Origin: Mucilaginibacter rubeus
Lineage (GTDB): Bacteria; Bacteroidota; Bacteroidia; Sphingobacteriales; Sphingobacteriaceae
Reading direction: 5' to 3'
Length of the DNA: 64,000 nt
NCBI RefSeq assembly: GCF_014643835.1
Contig: NZ_BMKD01000008.1
Span: forward strand, 124,001 to 188,000
The stretch's first letter is position 1; each line of letters opens with the position of its first letter. The notes under the pieces were generated by a model, which searched no databases, had not been told where the DNA came from, and saw only the letters and a list, made by a program, of their open reading frames with translations. Made by a program: the position numbers and the translations under genes. This document shows positions 28,493 through 38,335 of the stretch, piece after piece.

Positions 28493-29404
28493 TTAATTCC
28501 TGCGTCGTTTCCGGAATTCTGAAGCCGACACACCTGCCTGCTTTTTGAAGAATTTGCCAAAATTAGTTGGGTCTGAAAAGTTGAGTTGATAGGCAATTTC
28601 AGCGACCGAAAAGTCGGTGTATTGAATAAGCGATCTGGCTTCGCCGGCCAGGCGTTCGGCAATAAAAGTAAGCGCATTTTTGCCAGAAACATGCTTTACA
28701 GATCGGGAGAGATGGTTAGCGGTGACAGAGAGCAGATCTGCGTATTCCTGCACGGTGCGCTTATGGATGTAGTGGTTATCAATCAACTGAGTAAATTTAC
28801 GCAACAATACTTGCTGCGCTGTAGCCCGGGGAATATCCTTTTTGTTTTCTAACGCAAAGTCTTCCAGGTAATAGAGCAGGCCAAGTAACTTTATCTTTGC
28901 TTCAATATGTTGTTCCCTGGCCGATTTTTCATAAGAAGTAAATACAGCTTCAAAATGTGGTGCGAGGTGGTCAAATACAGCGTGGTCAAACTTGAACAGG
29001 TTAGTATGCAGCGGGTCGAATAAAGAGAACTGTTGATGGAAGTCAGGTTTGAAGAATGAGAAACACTCCTGCGTAAAATAGATTATATACCCCTTCAAGG
29101 CATTGTTATGAGCAAAACTATATACAAGGTTGGGAGAATGAAAAACGAGATAGGAATCCGGGTTATGAACCGTCTGATCGCCATAGTTAACCTCAACCTT
29201 GCCGGAATTGGATAGCAGCGCGAAAAAGTAAAATGAACGTTTAAAAGGCGGGCGGTATACCTGCAGATCCTGATCGAGGGGTTTTAGCCTCAAACAGTAA
29301 AAGTCTGGATCGGTTGTTCGTGCGGGCCATGGAATAGAAGCCAGAAAATCGTTGATTTCTGTGTAATAAGAAAGGGCATTTTTTATTTTCGCCATAACAT
29401 GCAC
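28493..29404 (-). CDS. AraC-family transcriptional regulator
   Basis: The 303-residue protein has an N-terminal cupin-like sensor region (about 20-180). Its C-terminal double helix-turn-helix runs from VQEYADLLSVTANHLSRSVK (about 218-237) to FSVAEIAYQLNFSDPTNFGK (about 267-286) and ends FKKQAGVSASEFRKRRRN. The target is unknown; the YdeI-like gene downstream on the same strand is a candidate. A shorter start at 29395 (MAKIKN) is possible. This is the last chromosomal gene before the mobile element. Confidence 0.88.
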   Translation of the reverse strand: MHVMAKIKNALSYYTEINDFLASIPWPARTTDPDFYCLRLKPLDQDLQVYRPPFKRSFYFFALLSNSGKVEVNYGDQTVHNPDSYLVFHSPNLVYSFAHNNALKGYIIYFTQECFSFFKPDFHQQFSLFDPLHTNLFKFDHAVFDHLAPHFEAVFTSYEKSAREQHIEAKIKLLGLLYYLEDFALENKKDIPRATAQQVLLRKFTQLIDNHYIHKRTVQEYADLLSVTANHLSRSVKHVSGKNALTFIAERLAGEARSLIQYTDFSVAEIAYQLNFSDPTNFGKFFKKQAGVSASEFRKRRRN

Positions 29405-29594
29405 TAAAATAAGCGCTGCTGCTAAAGTAGGAAAAGAAAATGTTTTTCATTTACCGGTGTAACATAAAGCTCACCGACTGCAACCGCTAATATTAAATGA
29501 TTTTCACGTCTATATGTGCTGTTGTCAACGTGTTTTGAAATGGGCGAAGAGATTTAGAACATATCCGGATTTTTTGTCGAGGTTATAAAACACC

Positions 29595-29618
29595 AAAGCC
29601 CAGCTATTGCCGGGCCTT
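29595..29618 (-). terminator. Probable original terminator of tRNA-Ser, now 30 kb from the tRNA
   Basis: On the minus strand, the stem AAGGCCCGGC / GCTGGGCTTT (two G-U pairs) with loop AATA is followed by GGTGTTTT. It lies just outside the 18-bp copy of the tRNA-Ser 3' end, where the terminator of the uninterrupted tRNA gene would be expected. Assignment to the tRNA is inferred. Confidence 0.6.
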
Positions 29619-29627
29619 AATTGGTTA

Positions 29628-29645
29628 AGCGGAGAGGGAGGGATT
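29628..29645. other. attL: 18-bp copy of the tRNA-Ser 3' end
   Basis: AGCGGAGAGGGAGGGATT is identical, in the same orientation, to 59983-60000, where it forms the last 16 bases of tRNA-Ser plus two downstream bases. The match stops at both sides. This is the pattern left by site-specific integration into a tRNA 3' end. Confidence 0.88.
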
Positions 29646-30110
29646 TGTTTTAACCCTAATTTTCTGCGCTAATTTGATATCTTGAATTGTTTTCAATTTC
29701 GTACTCACCGAATTACTCACCACATTTTATTTATAAGTATATAGCTGCAAATGCTATATGCAAATATACGAAAAAAGGGAAAAACAATTCTTTTTAATTA
29801 TGAAAATGTCTGTTCGAATTGAATGGATTACTCAAAGCCCCCTATAGTCGGAGGCAACCAATGATAGATTGACTCCCGTCCTTAAATCAGTAAATCGTCT
29901 TTTAAAAACCATTAAAGTCACTAACACCGGAGGAATGCAATAACAGATATTAAACCCATTCCATATTCTTTGAATTGAAATAAATTTCTCGAGAAGTTTA
30001 TTTGGCAGAGTTTTATAAAGGAGTTCAGTAATTCACTAAATATCAACTGTGTAACGTGTATCAGTGTCCCTATATTAAAGCTGATACGATAAGCATAAAC
30101 ATAACGATCG
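29646..30110. other. Left-end noncoding region of the element (candidate integrase arm sites)
   Basis: This 465-bp region has no supported gene. ACTCACCGAATTA occurs at 29703-29715 and a second ACTCACC at 29715-29721. The same 13-mer occurs inverted at 59834-59846 near the other end, and ACTCACCTAATTA at 59865-59877. Repeated short motifs just inside both ends fit arm-type binding sites of a tyrosine integrase. Confidence 0.5.
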
Positions 30111-31901
30111 TCATAAAACCTTTCTTAAACTGTCAACCAGCTCTCCAATACTTCCGTTTTGCTGATTTCTAAAAGCCAAATCGGTATAAAGAGTAGCGCA
30201 ATATTTACTGGATGATTTTAGAGCCTTCCATTCCGACCATAAATGGTCGTAACGGTTAATGGCCTGCTTAATTATCCCTATATTGAAACTGCCGCTCCGT
30301 TTTGCGATGCCGTTTTCTATCATCAATATCCACATCTGCTCGATCAGTTCATATTTTATCCGGCCATAAGTACAGGACACTTCAACAGCTTCCTGATCAG
30401 CTGCATTGTTTACATGGATTTGTTTCGATAACGCTTCAATCTGCCTCCATATGGCTGAAGCCTCTGCTTTTTCAGCCAACATTTCTCTCTCTCTCTTTTT
30501 ATTAATGATTTCATCGACTATATTTTTGTTTTCTGCCGCTGAAAAATATTGATCACGACTCCACCAAACGGCATTAGACGTATAACTGTTCAATTGTCCT
30601 TTCCGCACCCCTTCTATGGTCAATAGATTTAACTGTCTGAACAGATCGGCTTCATAACCAGTTAACCCAAGCCTTTTAGCGAACTCATAAAAGATGGCTT
30701 CTTCGGACTTTTCGGGATGCTGCGCCCATTGCGAAAGCACGTATGTATTCAAATCTGCCCATAACTCATTAGTGATATACGGACCGTCCCATCCGCCTCC
30801 ATTTGACCATGTCATTACTCCTTTTAATAGTCCTTTACCCAAAATATCTTTTATTCCCCGCGGTTTGTCTGGATCGTTAAGCTTTCCATTGAATTCGTGT
30901 CGCCCAAAAACGATTTCATATTTCGTCTCCGGCCAGCCGTCTATTACGCCTTTGGCCGTATAATACGGATGCGCACCTTTCCCATAAGCTTCCATCCTTG
31001 ATTGCGCCTCCACTATTTGTGCATGGTTGCCGATGGCGAGTGTAGGATTAAATGGTGTCATGCGGTGAAAATCGTCCTGCTGATATTTAATGACAAAAAT
31101 TAAATTAGGATGCGGTTTTATTAGATCGGTAACTGCCAGATAATAATCGGGGTTATTATGGAAATTATATCCAAAATCCCAAGTACGATAAAACAGCTTC
31201 TTATTGCGCTTTACACAAATCTCATCCCGTAAAATGTTTATCAAGGTCACCTGGTCTTCTATACCACTCTTGCCATCACGTATAGGCCCGCCTCCCATAT
31301 GGTAAGGGGCATCCTGTAAATATGTTTCGCCAAAGCGAAGTGTCAAACCGTCCAGTTGAGGAAACCGTTCAAAAATGCCGGCGATCTGTGCACGGAGCAT
31401 ATCCTGGGTTCTTTTGCTTTGCATATCGGGCTTTCTCGACCGTTCGTCCATGCCGCCAGTCCCGGCTACCTTACCTTGTCCCGTTATTTCGCTGCCATAT
31501 CTTGTCCACAAAGATTTTGGAAAAACAATGAAGTCGGTAAATGGATAAACACACATACCGGCCTTTTTACAGGCATTCAACTTTTTATCGATTTCCGCAG
31601 CTTTCGCCATTATCCATTCCCGCTCTTTACTATTTTCAGGAACAATGCCTTTTTCGTAATTATCATAAGTAATGGCGCAATTGACAAACCAATGGGTTAC
31701 CATTCCATTAAAACCCTGCGATTTCATGTAAACCGGATCATTATACTTTGTTACATAAGGTACTTCCCCGGGGTTATTATGCACCATGTCCAGAATGTAT
31801 GGAAGTGGCTGAACAGCTGACTGCGCAAATGCCTGTCCAATCATTATGGACAGGCATGCAATTAGTGTCAGATACTTAATTTTTATCTTAAAATTATCCA
31901 T
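30111..31901 (-). CDS. Secreted GH67-like putative glycoside hydrolase
   Basis: The 596-residue protein has a signal peptide (GQAFAQ, about residue 27) and no obvious standard annotation. Its middle resembles the GH67 enzyme at 10,941. A Glu in LTLRFGE (Glu192) is followed 85 residues later by DDFHRMTPFNP (Asp277) and 27 residues after that by EAQSRMEAYGKG (Glu304). In GH67 the equivalent acid, Asp and Glu lie in KANSEG, IDFQPREPFHP and EFQLTQEYLG with spacings of 74 and 28. This suggests the same barrel and catalytic residues with a different N-terminal region and a short C-terminus. Activity on a uronic-acid-bearing glycan is inferred. It is the last gene of the sigma/FecR/SusC/SusD unit. 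Confidence 0.6.
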   Translation of the reverse strand: MDNFKIKIKYLTLIACLSIMIGQAFAQSAVQPLPYILDMVHNNPGEVPYVTKYNDPVYMKSQGFNGMVTHWFVNCAITYDNYEKGIVPENSKEREWIMAKAAEIDKKLNACKKAGMCVYPFTDFIVFPKSLWTRYGSEITGQGKVAGTGGMDERSRKPDMQSKRTQDMLRAQIAGIFERFPQLDGLTLRFGETYLQDAPYHMGGGPIRDGKSGIEDQVTLINILRDEICVKRNKKLFYRTWDFGYNFHNNPDYYLAVTDLIKPHPNLIFVIKYQQDDFHRMTPFNPTLAIGNHAQIVEAQSRMEAYGKGAHPYYTAKGVIDGWPETKYEIVFGRHEFNGKLNDPDKPRGIKDILGKGLLKGVMTWSNGGGWDGPYITNELWADLNTYVLSQWAQHPEKSEEAIFYEFAKRLGLTGYEADLFRQLNLLTIEGVRKGQLNSYTSNAVWWSRDQYFSAAENKNIVDEIINKKREREMLAEKAEASAIWRQIEALSKQIHVNNAADQEAVEVSCTYGRIKYELIEQMWILMIENGIAKRSGSFNIGIIKQAINRYDHLWSEWKALKSSSKYCATLYTDLAFRNQQNGSIGELVDSLRKVL

Positions 31902-31933
31902 TTAAAATAAGCTTTGTTTTATTTAGTATTACA

Positions 31934-33604
31934 CTAATAGCCAGGATTTTGAATTAATTTGGCGTCTTTGTTTCTTTCTATTTCACTTTGAGGTATCGGC
32001 CAAAGATTGTTGGTTGGTTTGATATTGGCAGCAACCGGATTGTGCGCTACATTTACGGTCCTATCGTAAACCAGATTAAGCCGGGCCAGAGTAAGCCGTC
32101 GCTTTTCTTCAACACCTAATTCGCGCATCCGCTCATCTAATATGTAATTAATATTGACCGCAGAAGATAATACGGGTGAGGCATTTGCCCTCGCTCTGAC
32201 AACATTTATATCTTTTGCAGCGTTTTCCAACGATCCGGCACCGAGGTATGCTTCGGCACGTATTAAATAGGTCTCGGCCAGACGAAACATATATTGATTA
32301 CAATATGTACCGCCTGCTGCAGAACTCAGTAAAAACGTGGACTTATTGATGAATAATCCATCCGGGTGTTTTCCCGGAGTTGTGCATTTGGACTGATAGG
32401 CGTAAAATGCCCTGCTTGGGACGGTAACTCCCGCTGGCGGATTTTCTGTCGAAACGTTCTGGCCAAAATACGCGGGTTTAGCCGGGTCGTTGTAGGTGAA
32501 AGTCCGGACAAAGTTATAATTTGAGTTTCTCATGTCATTACTAAAATCACTGGTCCAGATGGAATTGGTAAAATATCTTGTAGAAATGGCCCAGCCGATG
32601 CCCCTTCCACCGGTATAATCGGATACCGGCCATAAAAACGGTTTTGCGCCACCGCTTAATGTAAGATCCCTGATTAAAGGTGCGTGCTGTCTTTCCAAAC
32701 GGTAGCTACCGTTAATAGACGTAGCGGATGAAGAGCCTCCCGGCACATCGTTTTCAAATTGAATTACCCAGATAGCCTCTTTATTACCCGAACTACGATT
32801 TTGGTTCTTCGGCCTGAATAAATCCCAATAAACATCTCCCGGGTCTGCGCTTTGCGACCCAAATCTTGTTTTCATTAAAGCCATATTTCCATCATCGATT
32901 ACAAGACTGGCCGTTGTAACCGCATTATTAAACTGCCCTGCGGCTAAATAAACTTCAGCTAACAAATGCTGAGCTGCCGTTTTGGATATTTGGCCATCTT
33001 GCACTGCCGAAATTGCCGGCAGGTTGGCAGCGGCAAACATCAGGTCGTCAATCACTTGTTTATAAACATCAGCCTGACTCGCCCTTACGAAATCCGTCTT
33101 AGGCGAAGTCACTTCCTTCAACACTAACGGAACCCCACCGTATAAATAGGCCAGTGTCCGATAGGCAAAACCTCGAAAAAACCTGGCATTCGCCTGAACA
33201 ATATTAGCATCCGCACCAGTTACTGATGAGGATGGCAACCTGTTTAAAATGGTGTTCGCTTCTGAAATGATTTTATAGAGGTTAGTCCAATGGATTGTTA
33301 AATAACCATTACTCGGATTGGTTGAAACCGCGTAATCACTAAACCGCTGAGGGCCGCTTGGCTGGCCGTCGTATACCAGGTCCAATCCGTAGATGTAATC
33401 AAATGGACTTTGTTCATCGTAAGTATAAAACTCGGTACGAACTAAATTATATAAGTTATAAACAGAAGCGTTAAAGTCCTTTAAAGTGCTAAATGAATTG
33501 ACCGTACTTGCAAAATCGAGTGGTTTTTCATCGAGGAATGTCTTCTTACATGATATTGTACTCAGTAACACAGTACACATCAAAATTTTATATAGATTTT
33601 TCAT
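31934..33604 (-). CDS. SusD/RagB-like nutrient-binding lipoprotein
   Basis: The 556-residue protein has the lipoprotein signal LLSTISCKKT (Cys at about 19). Classic RagB/SusD features include ARFFRGFAYRTLAYLYGGVPLV (about 142-163; core RGFAYRTLAYLYGGVP) and the C-terminal LWPIPQSEIERN block near the end. It binds glycan at the surface with the SusC protein encoded immediately upstream in the same unit. A 32-bp gap separates it from the GH67-like gene downstream. Confidence 0.92.
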   Translation of the reverse strand: MKNLYKILMCTVLLSTISCKKTFLDEKPLDFASTVNSFSTLKDFNASVYNLYNLVRTEFYTYDEQSPFDYIYGLDLVYDGQPSGPQRFSDYAVSTNPSNGYLTIHWTNLYKIISEANTILNRLPSSSVTGADANIVQANARFFRGFAYRTLAYLYGGVPLVLKEVTSPKTDFVRASQADVYKQVIDDLMFAAANLPAISAVQDGQISKTAAQHLLAEVYLAAGQFNNAVTTASLVIDDGNMALMKTRFGSQSADPGDVYWDLFRPKNQNRSSGNKEAIWVIQFENDVPGGSSSATSINGSYRLERQHAPLIRDLTLSGGAKPFLWPVSDYTGGRGIGWAISTRYFTNSIWTSDFSNDMRNSNYNFVRTFTYNDPAKPAYFGQNVSTENPPAGVTVPSRAFYAYQSKCTTPGKHPDGLFINKSTFLLSSAAGGTYCNQYMFRLAETYLIRAEAYLGAGSLENAAKDINVVRARANASPVLSSAVNINYILDERMRELGVEEKRRLTLARLNLVYDRTVNVAHNPVAANIKPTNNLWPIPQSEIERNKDAKLIQNPGY

Positions 33605-33614
33605 GTTTTAATAA

Positions 33615-36600
33615 TTAAAAGGTAACATTTAATCCTGCGGAATACGCTTTAATAACCGGGGATGCTCCATAAGCAAAGCCCTGGATGGTTTCAGGGTCCC
33701 ATCCTTTCCACTTCGTCCAAGTTGCAAGGTTCTTACCGCTCAGAAAAACACGCAGATTTTTTATTCCCACTTTGTTGATCAGTGCGCTACTGAAATTATA
33801 GCTGAGTGAAACCTCTTGGAGCCTTACGAAGCTTCTATTCTGATAGATGCCTGGATCGATAGCAGGCACACTGCCCGTGATGCGGTAAGTTGCATTTGGA
33901 TTTGAAGGTGTCCAGTAATTGACTTCTTTAAACCAGTTATTTCTTATGGCATTATCTCCCTGCTGAATACCACCATCGCTCCATGGATTATTGTAGCCCA
34001 AATAGCCATTTTTTCCACCCTGTACAGAGTTGATAAATACAAATAACGAAAACTGTTGATAAGAAAACGTATTGCCTATACTAAACCTGTAAGCGGGTTC
34101 GGTATGCCCTAAAATTACCCGGTCATCTGATGTTATTTTACCATCGCCATTGACATCCACCAGCTTATTGCCGCCTGTGTAATAACCGCCCGGGGGCGTT
34201 TCTCCAATTTGCCATAAACCATCGGTTTTATAGTTGTAGATAGCACCCAAAGGTTGTCCGATAAACAGGTTGCTGGATACAAGGTCACCGGAGCCCAGTA
34301 ATTTTTTGATCTTGTTTTTATTGGTTGCATAATTTAGTACAGTGCTCCATTGAAAATCCTTTACTTTAACGTTTATTGTATTTAATGTAAATTCAGCACC
34401 GGAATTATTTATTTCCCCAACATTGGTATTGATAGACGAGAATCCTGTAATTGTAGGGATGTTAACACTAAAAAGCAAATTATTGGTATTGGTATTGTAG
34501 TAATCCACAGCCCCACTTATCCGTCCATTGAATAACGAAAAATCTACACCAATGTTAATACCGGTTGTCGTTTCCCATGATAGGTTGTTGTTGGCTAATG
34601 TAGCTACCTGTTGGCCAAATAAGGTACTGCCGGCATCGCCGAAAACATAAGCAGCGCCCTGAGATACAGTAGCCAAAGAAGCATAACGGTTGGTTAAATT
34701 GCCATTGGAGCCATAACCCACCCGTAACTTTAAATTATCAAGCCAGTTGATTTTAAGAAAGGACTCATTACTGGCTACCCATGCAGCTGCCACTGATGGG
34801 AAAACACCAAATTTCTTATTACTGGCAAAGCCGGAAAATCCATCCCTCCTGATCGTAGATGTTAACAGGTATTTGCTTTTATAGCCATAACTCAGCCTGG
34901 CAGTTTGATAATTATAAGTCTCGCTATAAGCATTGGATGATATTTGCTGGATAAGTCCTTGTTGTAAACTATTATAACCCAACGATATATTGTTGTATCC
35001 CGCGCCTGAAGCAGATGTGGTTTCATACTTACGCTCTCTTGCGCCATAAACCATGGTTAAGTCAATTGAATGATCAGTACCAAAAGTTCGTTTATAATTT
35101 AGAATGTTGTCCAAAGTATAATCGTAAGTGGCATCATTAACTTTTGAAACCGCCCCTGTAAAATTAGCGGAGTATTGGTTAGCCATGTAATGTTGATTCC
35201 AATAATATCCGTTACCATAGTTCAAACGATAGGTAAGTCCTTTAACCTGAGGAATATTGAAAATCCCGTAAAAATTACCTGACAGTGTATTTCTGTGGTT
35301 ATAATCACTTCCATAGGTACTTAAAAAGGGATTATTAATGGATGCATTGGGTGTCAAATTGATGGCTCCGGCAGGGCTGTATGGAGTGTTCAAAGGACTG
35401 TAAAGCATGATGCTTCGTAAATCTGGTGGGTTACCGGAATAATCAGCTAGTGAAGTAAATGCCTGCGCTCCGACAGTAAGCCAATCGAAAACTTTCGTTT
35501 CCAGATTGATTCTTACCGATTTCCTGTTGAACTGATCATTAATAACAAAGCCTTTTTGTTTGGTATAGCCGCCGGAAATGAAAAAATTGGTTTTTTCGGT
35601 AGCGTTACTCACACTTAGCTGCTGGTCATACAACAGGCCCGGATTAGTGGCTGCTTTGTACCAATTGTAATCGGTTCCATTGTCATAACCCGATACCTGC
35701 GTAGCATCTAATTTTGACCGGAGATCGAAGGCCGGATTTGGTGTAAGGTAATCAGGCGCTAAATAAGCTTGTCGCCAATTGATATCTTTTACTTTTTGTA
35801 TAAACTCATTCCTGTCTAAAGGATGTAACTGGCTAGCTGGGTTCTGTGTAGCATAGGAAGATGAAAAGTTAATAACCGGCTTGCTGCCTGCTTTCCCTTT
35901 TTTTGTGCTGATCAACAATACGCCGTTTGCTGCTGATGCACCGTAAATGGCTTTACTGCTTGCATCCTTTAAGATATCGATGGAAGCGATGTCATTTGGA
36001 TTAATGCTTGATATATCGCCACTATAAACAATTCCGTCCAGAACAATCAAAACATTTTGGGATCCGGAAATTGTAGATTGTCCTCTGATTTGAATCGTAG
36101 GCGACTGGCCCGCAGATGATACCTGTCCGATATTTAAACCGGGCACCGTTCCTTGCAACAACTGTACTAAATTAGTATTGGGCGATTGTCTGAATGACTC
36201 CAAATCGGCACGTGCAACTGAGCCGGTAATGTCCGATTTCTTTTGAGCGCCATAGCCAATCACGATAACCTGATCGAGGGATTTAAGGGAAGGCGTAAGT
36301 TTGACAGTCAAGTTTAGTTCTCCGTTTAACGCAATTTCCTGCGACTCATACCCGATAAAGGATACAACAATGGTAGCATGTTCCGGAACCGTGAACGTAA
36401 ATAAACCCTCTGAATCGGTGACGACCCCAGTATTCGATCCCTTGACTTTAATTGTGACGCCTGGCAAGGTTTTTCCGTTTTCATCGAGGACTTTACCTTT
36501 TATTGTTACAGGCGGAATACCGATGTCTTTTGTAGCATCAGTTCCTTCCTTTCTTTTTAAAACCACAGTCTTATTGACAATAGAATAGGTGAGCGGCTGG

Positions 36601-36905
36601 TCCTTTAAAATCGCGTTTAGGGCTTGTTCAATATTTACATCCTGTAATTCAACAGATACCCTTATATTTTTGACAAACTTGTATTTGTAAAAAAAACTGT
36701 AACCGGTTTGCTTATGCAGCTTGGTAAACACTTCAGCTATTTGGATGTTCTTTTCTGAGAGCGTAACCATTTGCGCGTATCCTTTGGCGGATACTTGCAC
36801 ACAGGCAATAATTAAAAGGAGTGTAGTGAGTTTCATCACCAGAATGATTTTAGATGGAAAAATCCACCCAATGGCAGCTAATTTGCCACATAGTTTAAAT
36901 TTCAT
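33615..36905 (-). CDS. SusC-like TonB-dependent transporter with STN signalling domain
   Basis: The 1096-residue protein has a long N-terminus before the signal peptide (MKLTTLLLIIACVQVSAKG, from about residue 24). An STN/secretin domain follows (about 46-118; VFTKLHKQTGYSFFYKYKF), then a carboxypeptidase-regulatory-like domain (about 134-210), a plug starting VIVIGYGAQKKSDITGSVA, and the barrel. The STN domain signals ligand binding to a periplasmic FecR anti-sigma factor; matching fecR and ECF genes lie directly upstream. The protein imports a glycan with its SusD partner. Confidence 0.93.
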   Translation of the reverse strand: MKFKLCGKLAAIGWIFPSKIILVMKLTTLLLIIACVQVSAKGYAQMVTLSEKNIQIAEVFTKLHKQTGYSFFYKYKFVKNIRVSVELQDVNIEQALNAILKDQPLTYSIVNKTVVLKRKEGTDATKDIGIPPVTIKGKVLDENGKTLPGVTIKVKGSNTGVVTDSEGLFTFTVPEHATIVVSFIGYESQEIALNGELNLTVKLTPSLKSLDQVIVIGYGAQKKSDITGSVARADLESFRQSPNTNLVQLLQGTVPGLNIGQVSSAGQSPTIQIRGQSTISGSQNVLIVLDGIVYSGDISSINPNDIASIDILKDASSKAIYGASAANGVLLISTKKGKAGSKPVINFSSSYATQNPASQLHPLDRNEFIQKVKDINWRQAYLAPDYLTPNPAFDLRSKLDATQVSGYDNGTDYNWYKAATNPGLLYDQQLSVSNATEKTNFFISGGYTKQKGFVINDQFNRKSVRINLETKVFDWLTVGAQAFTSLADYSGNPPDLRSIMLYSPLNTPYSPAGAINLTPNASINNPFLSTYGSDYNHRNTLSGNFYGIFNIPQVKGLTYRLNYGNGYYWNQHYMANQYSANFTGAVSKVNDATYDYTLDNILNYKRTFGTDHSIDLTMVYGARERKYETTSASGAGYNNISLGYNSLQQGLIQQISSNAYSETYNYQTARLSYGYKSKYLLTSTIRRDGFSGFASNKKFGVFPSVAAAWVASNESFLKINWLDNLKLRVGYGSNGNLTNRYASLATVSQGAAYVFGDAGSTLFGQQVATLANNNLSWETTTGINIGVDFSLFNGRISGAVDYYNTNTNNLLFSVNIPTITGFSSINTNVGEINNSGAEFTLNTINVKVKDFQWSTVLNYATNKNKIKKLLGSGDLVSSNLFIGQPLGAIYNYKTDGLWQIGETPPGGYYTGGNKLVDVNGDGKITSDDRVILGHTEPAYRFSIGNTFSYQQFSLFVFINSVQGGKNGYLGYNNPWSDGGIQQGDNAIRNNWFKEVNYWTPSNPNATYRITGSVPAIDPGIYQNRSFVRLQEVSLSYNFSSALINKVGIKNLRVFLSGKNLATWTKWKGWDPETIQGFAYGASPVIKAYSAGLNVTF

Positions 36906-36962
36906 ACTTTTGTTAAGCTTGGGTTAGTAATGGATTCGTTTTTTGACTGGCCCGACGTAATT

Positions 36963-36991
36963 AGCCGAAAGTGTTGGAAGCACTTTCGGCT
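36963..36991. terminator. Hairpin between fecR and susC (locus A)
   Basis: Perfect 11-bp arms AGCCGAAAGTG / CACTTTCGGCT with a 7-nt loop lie between the fecR stop and the susC start. On the coding (minus) strand no T-run follows; a T-run is present only on the opposite strand. It may limit read-through from fecR or protect the susC mRNA 5' end. Confidence 0.5.
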
Positions 36992-37076
36992 CTTTTTAGG
37001 CATGTGGGTAATTGTATAGCTATTTCTTCATATCATTGAGCTTTTGGTTTAACAATTGTTTGATTAAAAAGGTCAT

Positions 37077-38246
37077 TTAAGGCAGCACTATTAATTTTTT
37101 GTCTTTTATTTTAAAGTGGACATCTCCCAATTCCAATATTTTTAATGCTTCAGATAATTTGGAGCTTCGCGGTATCTGCCCTTCAAAAAAATCATCACTT
37201 ATTGCGCCCTCATAACTTACATCAACATCATACCATCTGGAAAACTGCCGCATCAATGATTGCAGGTCAGCATGTTCAAAGCGGAAATAACCATTCTTCC
37301 AGGCAACAGCAATTTCAGTATCTACTTGTTGTATATTAATAGCCGCTTTACCGGGTTGAATAGTTGATTGTTGCCCGGGTTTAAGAAACTTGGCGCCGGA
37401 CTGGTTAAGTTGAGATATCTTTACCGATCCTTCGAGTAAGGTTGTTGTTACAACCGATTCATCTACATAGGCGTTAATGTTGAAATGTGTACCAAGTACT
37501 TCTACTATTTGGTTGTTGCTGATTACACGGAACGGTAAATGTTTATTTTTTTTAACTTCGAAATAAGCCTCTCCCGTTATTTTTACTTGCCGCTCATTTT
37601 CCCCAAAAGCAAGCGGAAAACTAATGGACGAGCAGGCATTAAGCCAAACATCCGATCCGTCTGGCAGTGTAATTTGATATTGTCCCGCCCTTGGCGTAGT
37701 TACCGTATTATATAACATTTTGCCATTGTTTAGGCCAGCTCCTAAAGCTGTATTGTTATAGGCTAACCGCCCATCTTTTGTCTTCTTGACAATAGCGCTT
37801 TTTTCTCTGGCCAATATTCCGCTTTGCGCTTGATCAAGGTCGAGTTTTTCGCCGTTTGATAAAGTAAGTATTGCTTTATTACGCCCGGGACTGGCATCGG
37901 TTTTTATAAAAGCAATCTTGTGAGCGCTGTATTTTATTGACGGCCTTAAAAATAAATATGCACCGACAGATAAGCAAAGAAGGACAATTGCTGCGGCAGC
38001 AACGCGATAAGAAAAAAACGTCGTTTGTGCAGCTGCCCCGTCAGAATTGCTTTTCATTTTCATAACAGACCGAAGCATTCGTTCCTTTAATGCCTCGGGG
38101 CTATCACCCAGGAGATCGGGCATACCGGTGTCATCAAAGGATTTATACCAATCATTGAATTCCTTACGTTCGTCTTCTGTAATGCTATCATCCTGCCATT
38201 TCCTGGCAAGTTCCCATATGCGTTCCTGGTTTTCCTTTGCAGCCAT
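37077..38246 (-). CDS. FecR-family anti-sigma factor
   Basis: The protein has about 389 residues from the start at 38246 (MAAKENQ); the in-frame ATG at 38273 adds nine residues. Layout is the usual one: a cytoplasmic anti-sigma region with the ELARKWQDDSITEDERKEF segment, one membrane helix (VAAAAIVLLCLSVGAYLFL, about 83-101), the periplasmic FecR domain (TPRAGQYQITLPDGSDVWLN, about 183-202) and a C-terminal DUF4974-type domain that contacts STN. It holds the neighbouring ECF sigma factor until the STN-type SusC senses glycan. Confidence 0.92.
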   Translation of the reverse strand: MAAKENQERIWELARKWQDDSITEDERKEFNDWYKSFDDTGMPDLLGDSPEALKERMLRSVMKMKSNSDGAAAQTTFFSYRVAAAAIVLLCLSVGAYLFLRPSIKYSAHKIAFIKTDASPGRNKAILTLSNGEKLDLDQAQSGILAREKSAIVKKTKDGRLAYNNTALGAGLNNGKMLYNTVTTPRAGQYQITLPDGSDVWLNACSSISFPLAFGENERQVKITGEAYFEVKKNKHLPFRVISNNQIVEVLGTHFNINAYVDESVVTTTLLEGSVKISQLNQSGAKFLKPGQQSTIQPGKAAINIQQVDTEIAVAWKNGYFRFEHADLQSLMRQFSRWYDVDVSYEGAISDDFFEGQIPRSSKLSEALKILELGDVHFKIKDKKLIVLP

Positions 38247-38335
38247 TAAAGATGTCGTTTTATATATAGACAAAGCAAAGGCACAAATCCCTATGCAGCA
38301 AAAAAAAATTGCTGCCTACATGCAGGTATTGAATA

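Noticed and set aside
29665-29681. TAATTTGATATC shared near both element ends as an extended att core
   Set aside because: It lies at different distances from the 18-bp repeats (25 and 6 bp), so it is not part of the exchanged core.
30111-31901. Calling the 596-residue protein a true GH67 alpha-glucuronidase
   Set aside because: Only the catalytic core pattern is shared; N- and C-terminal regions differ, so family membership is not established.
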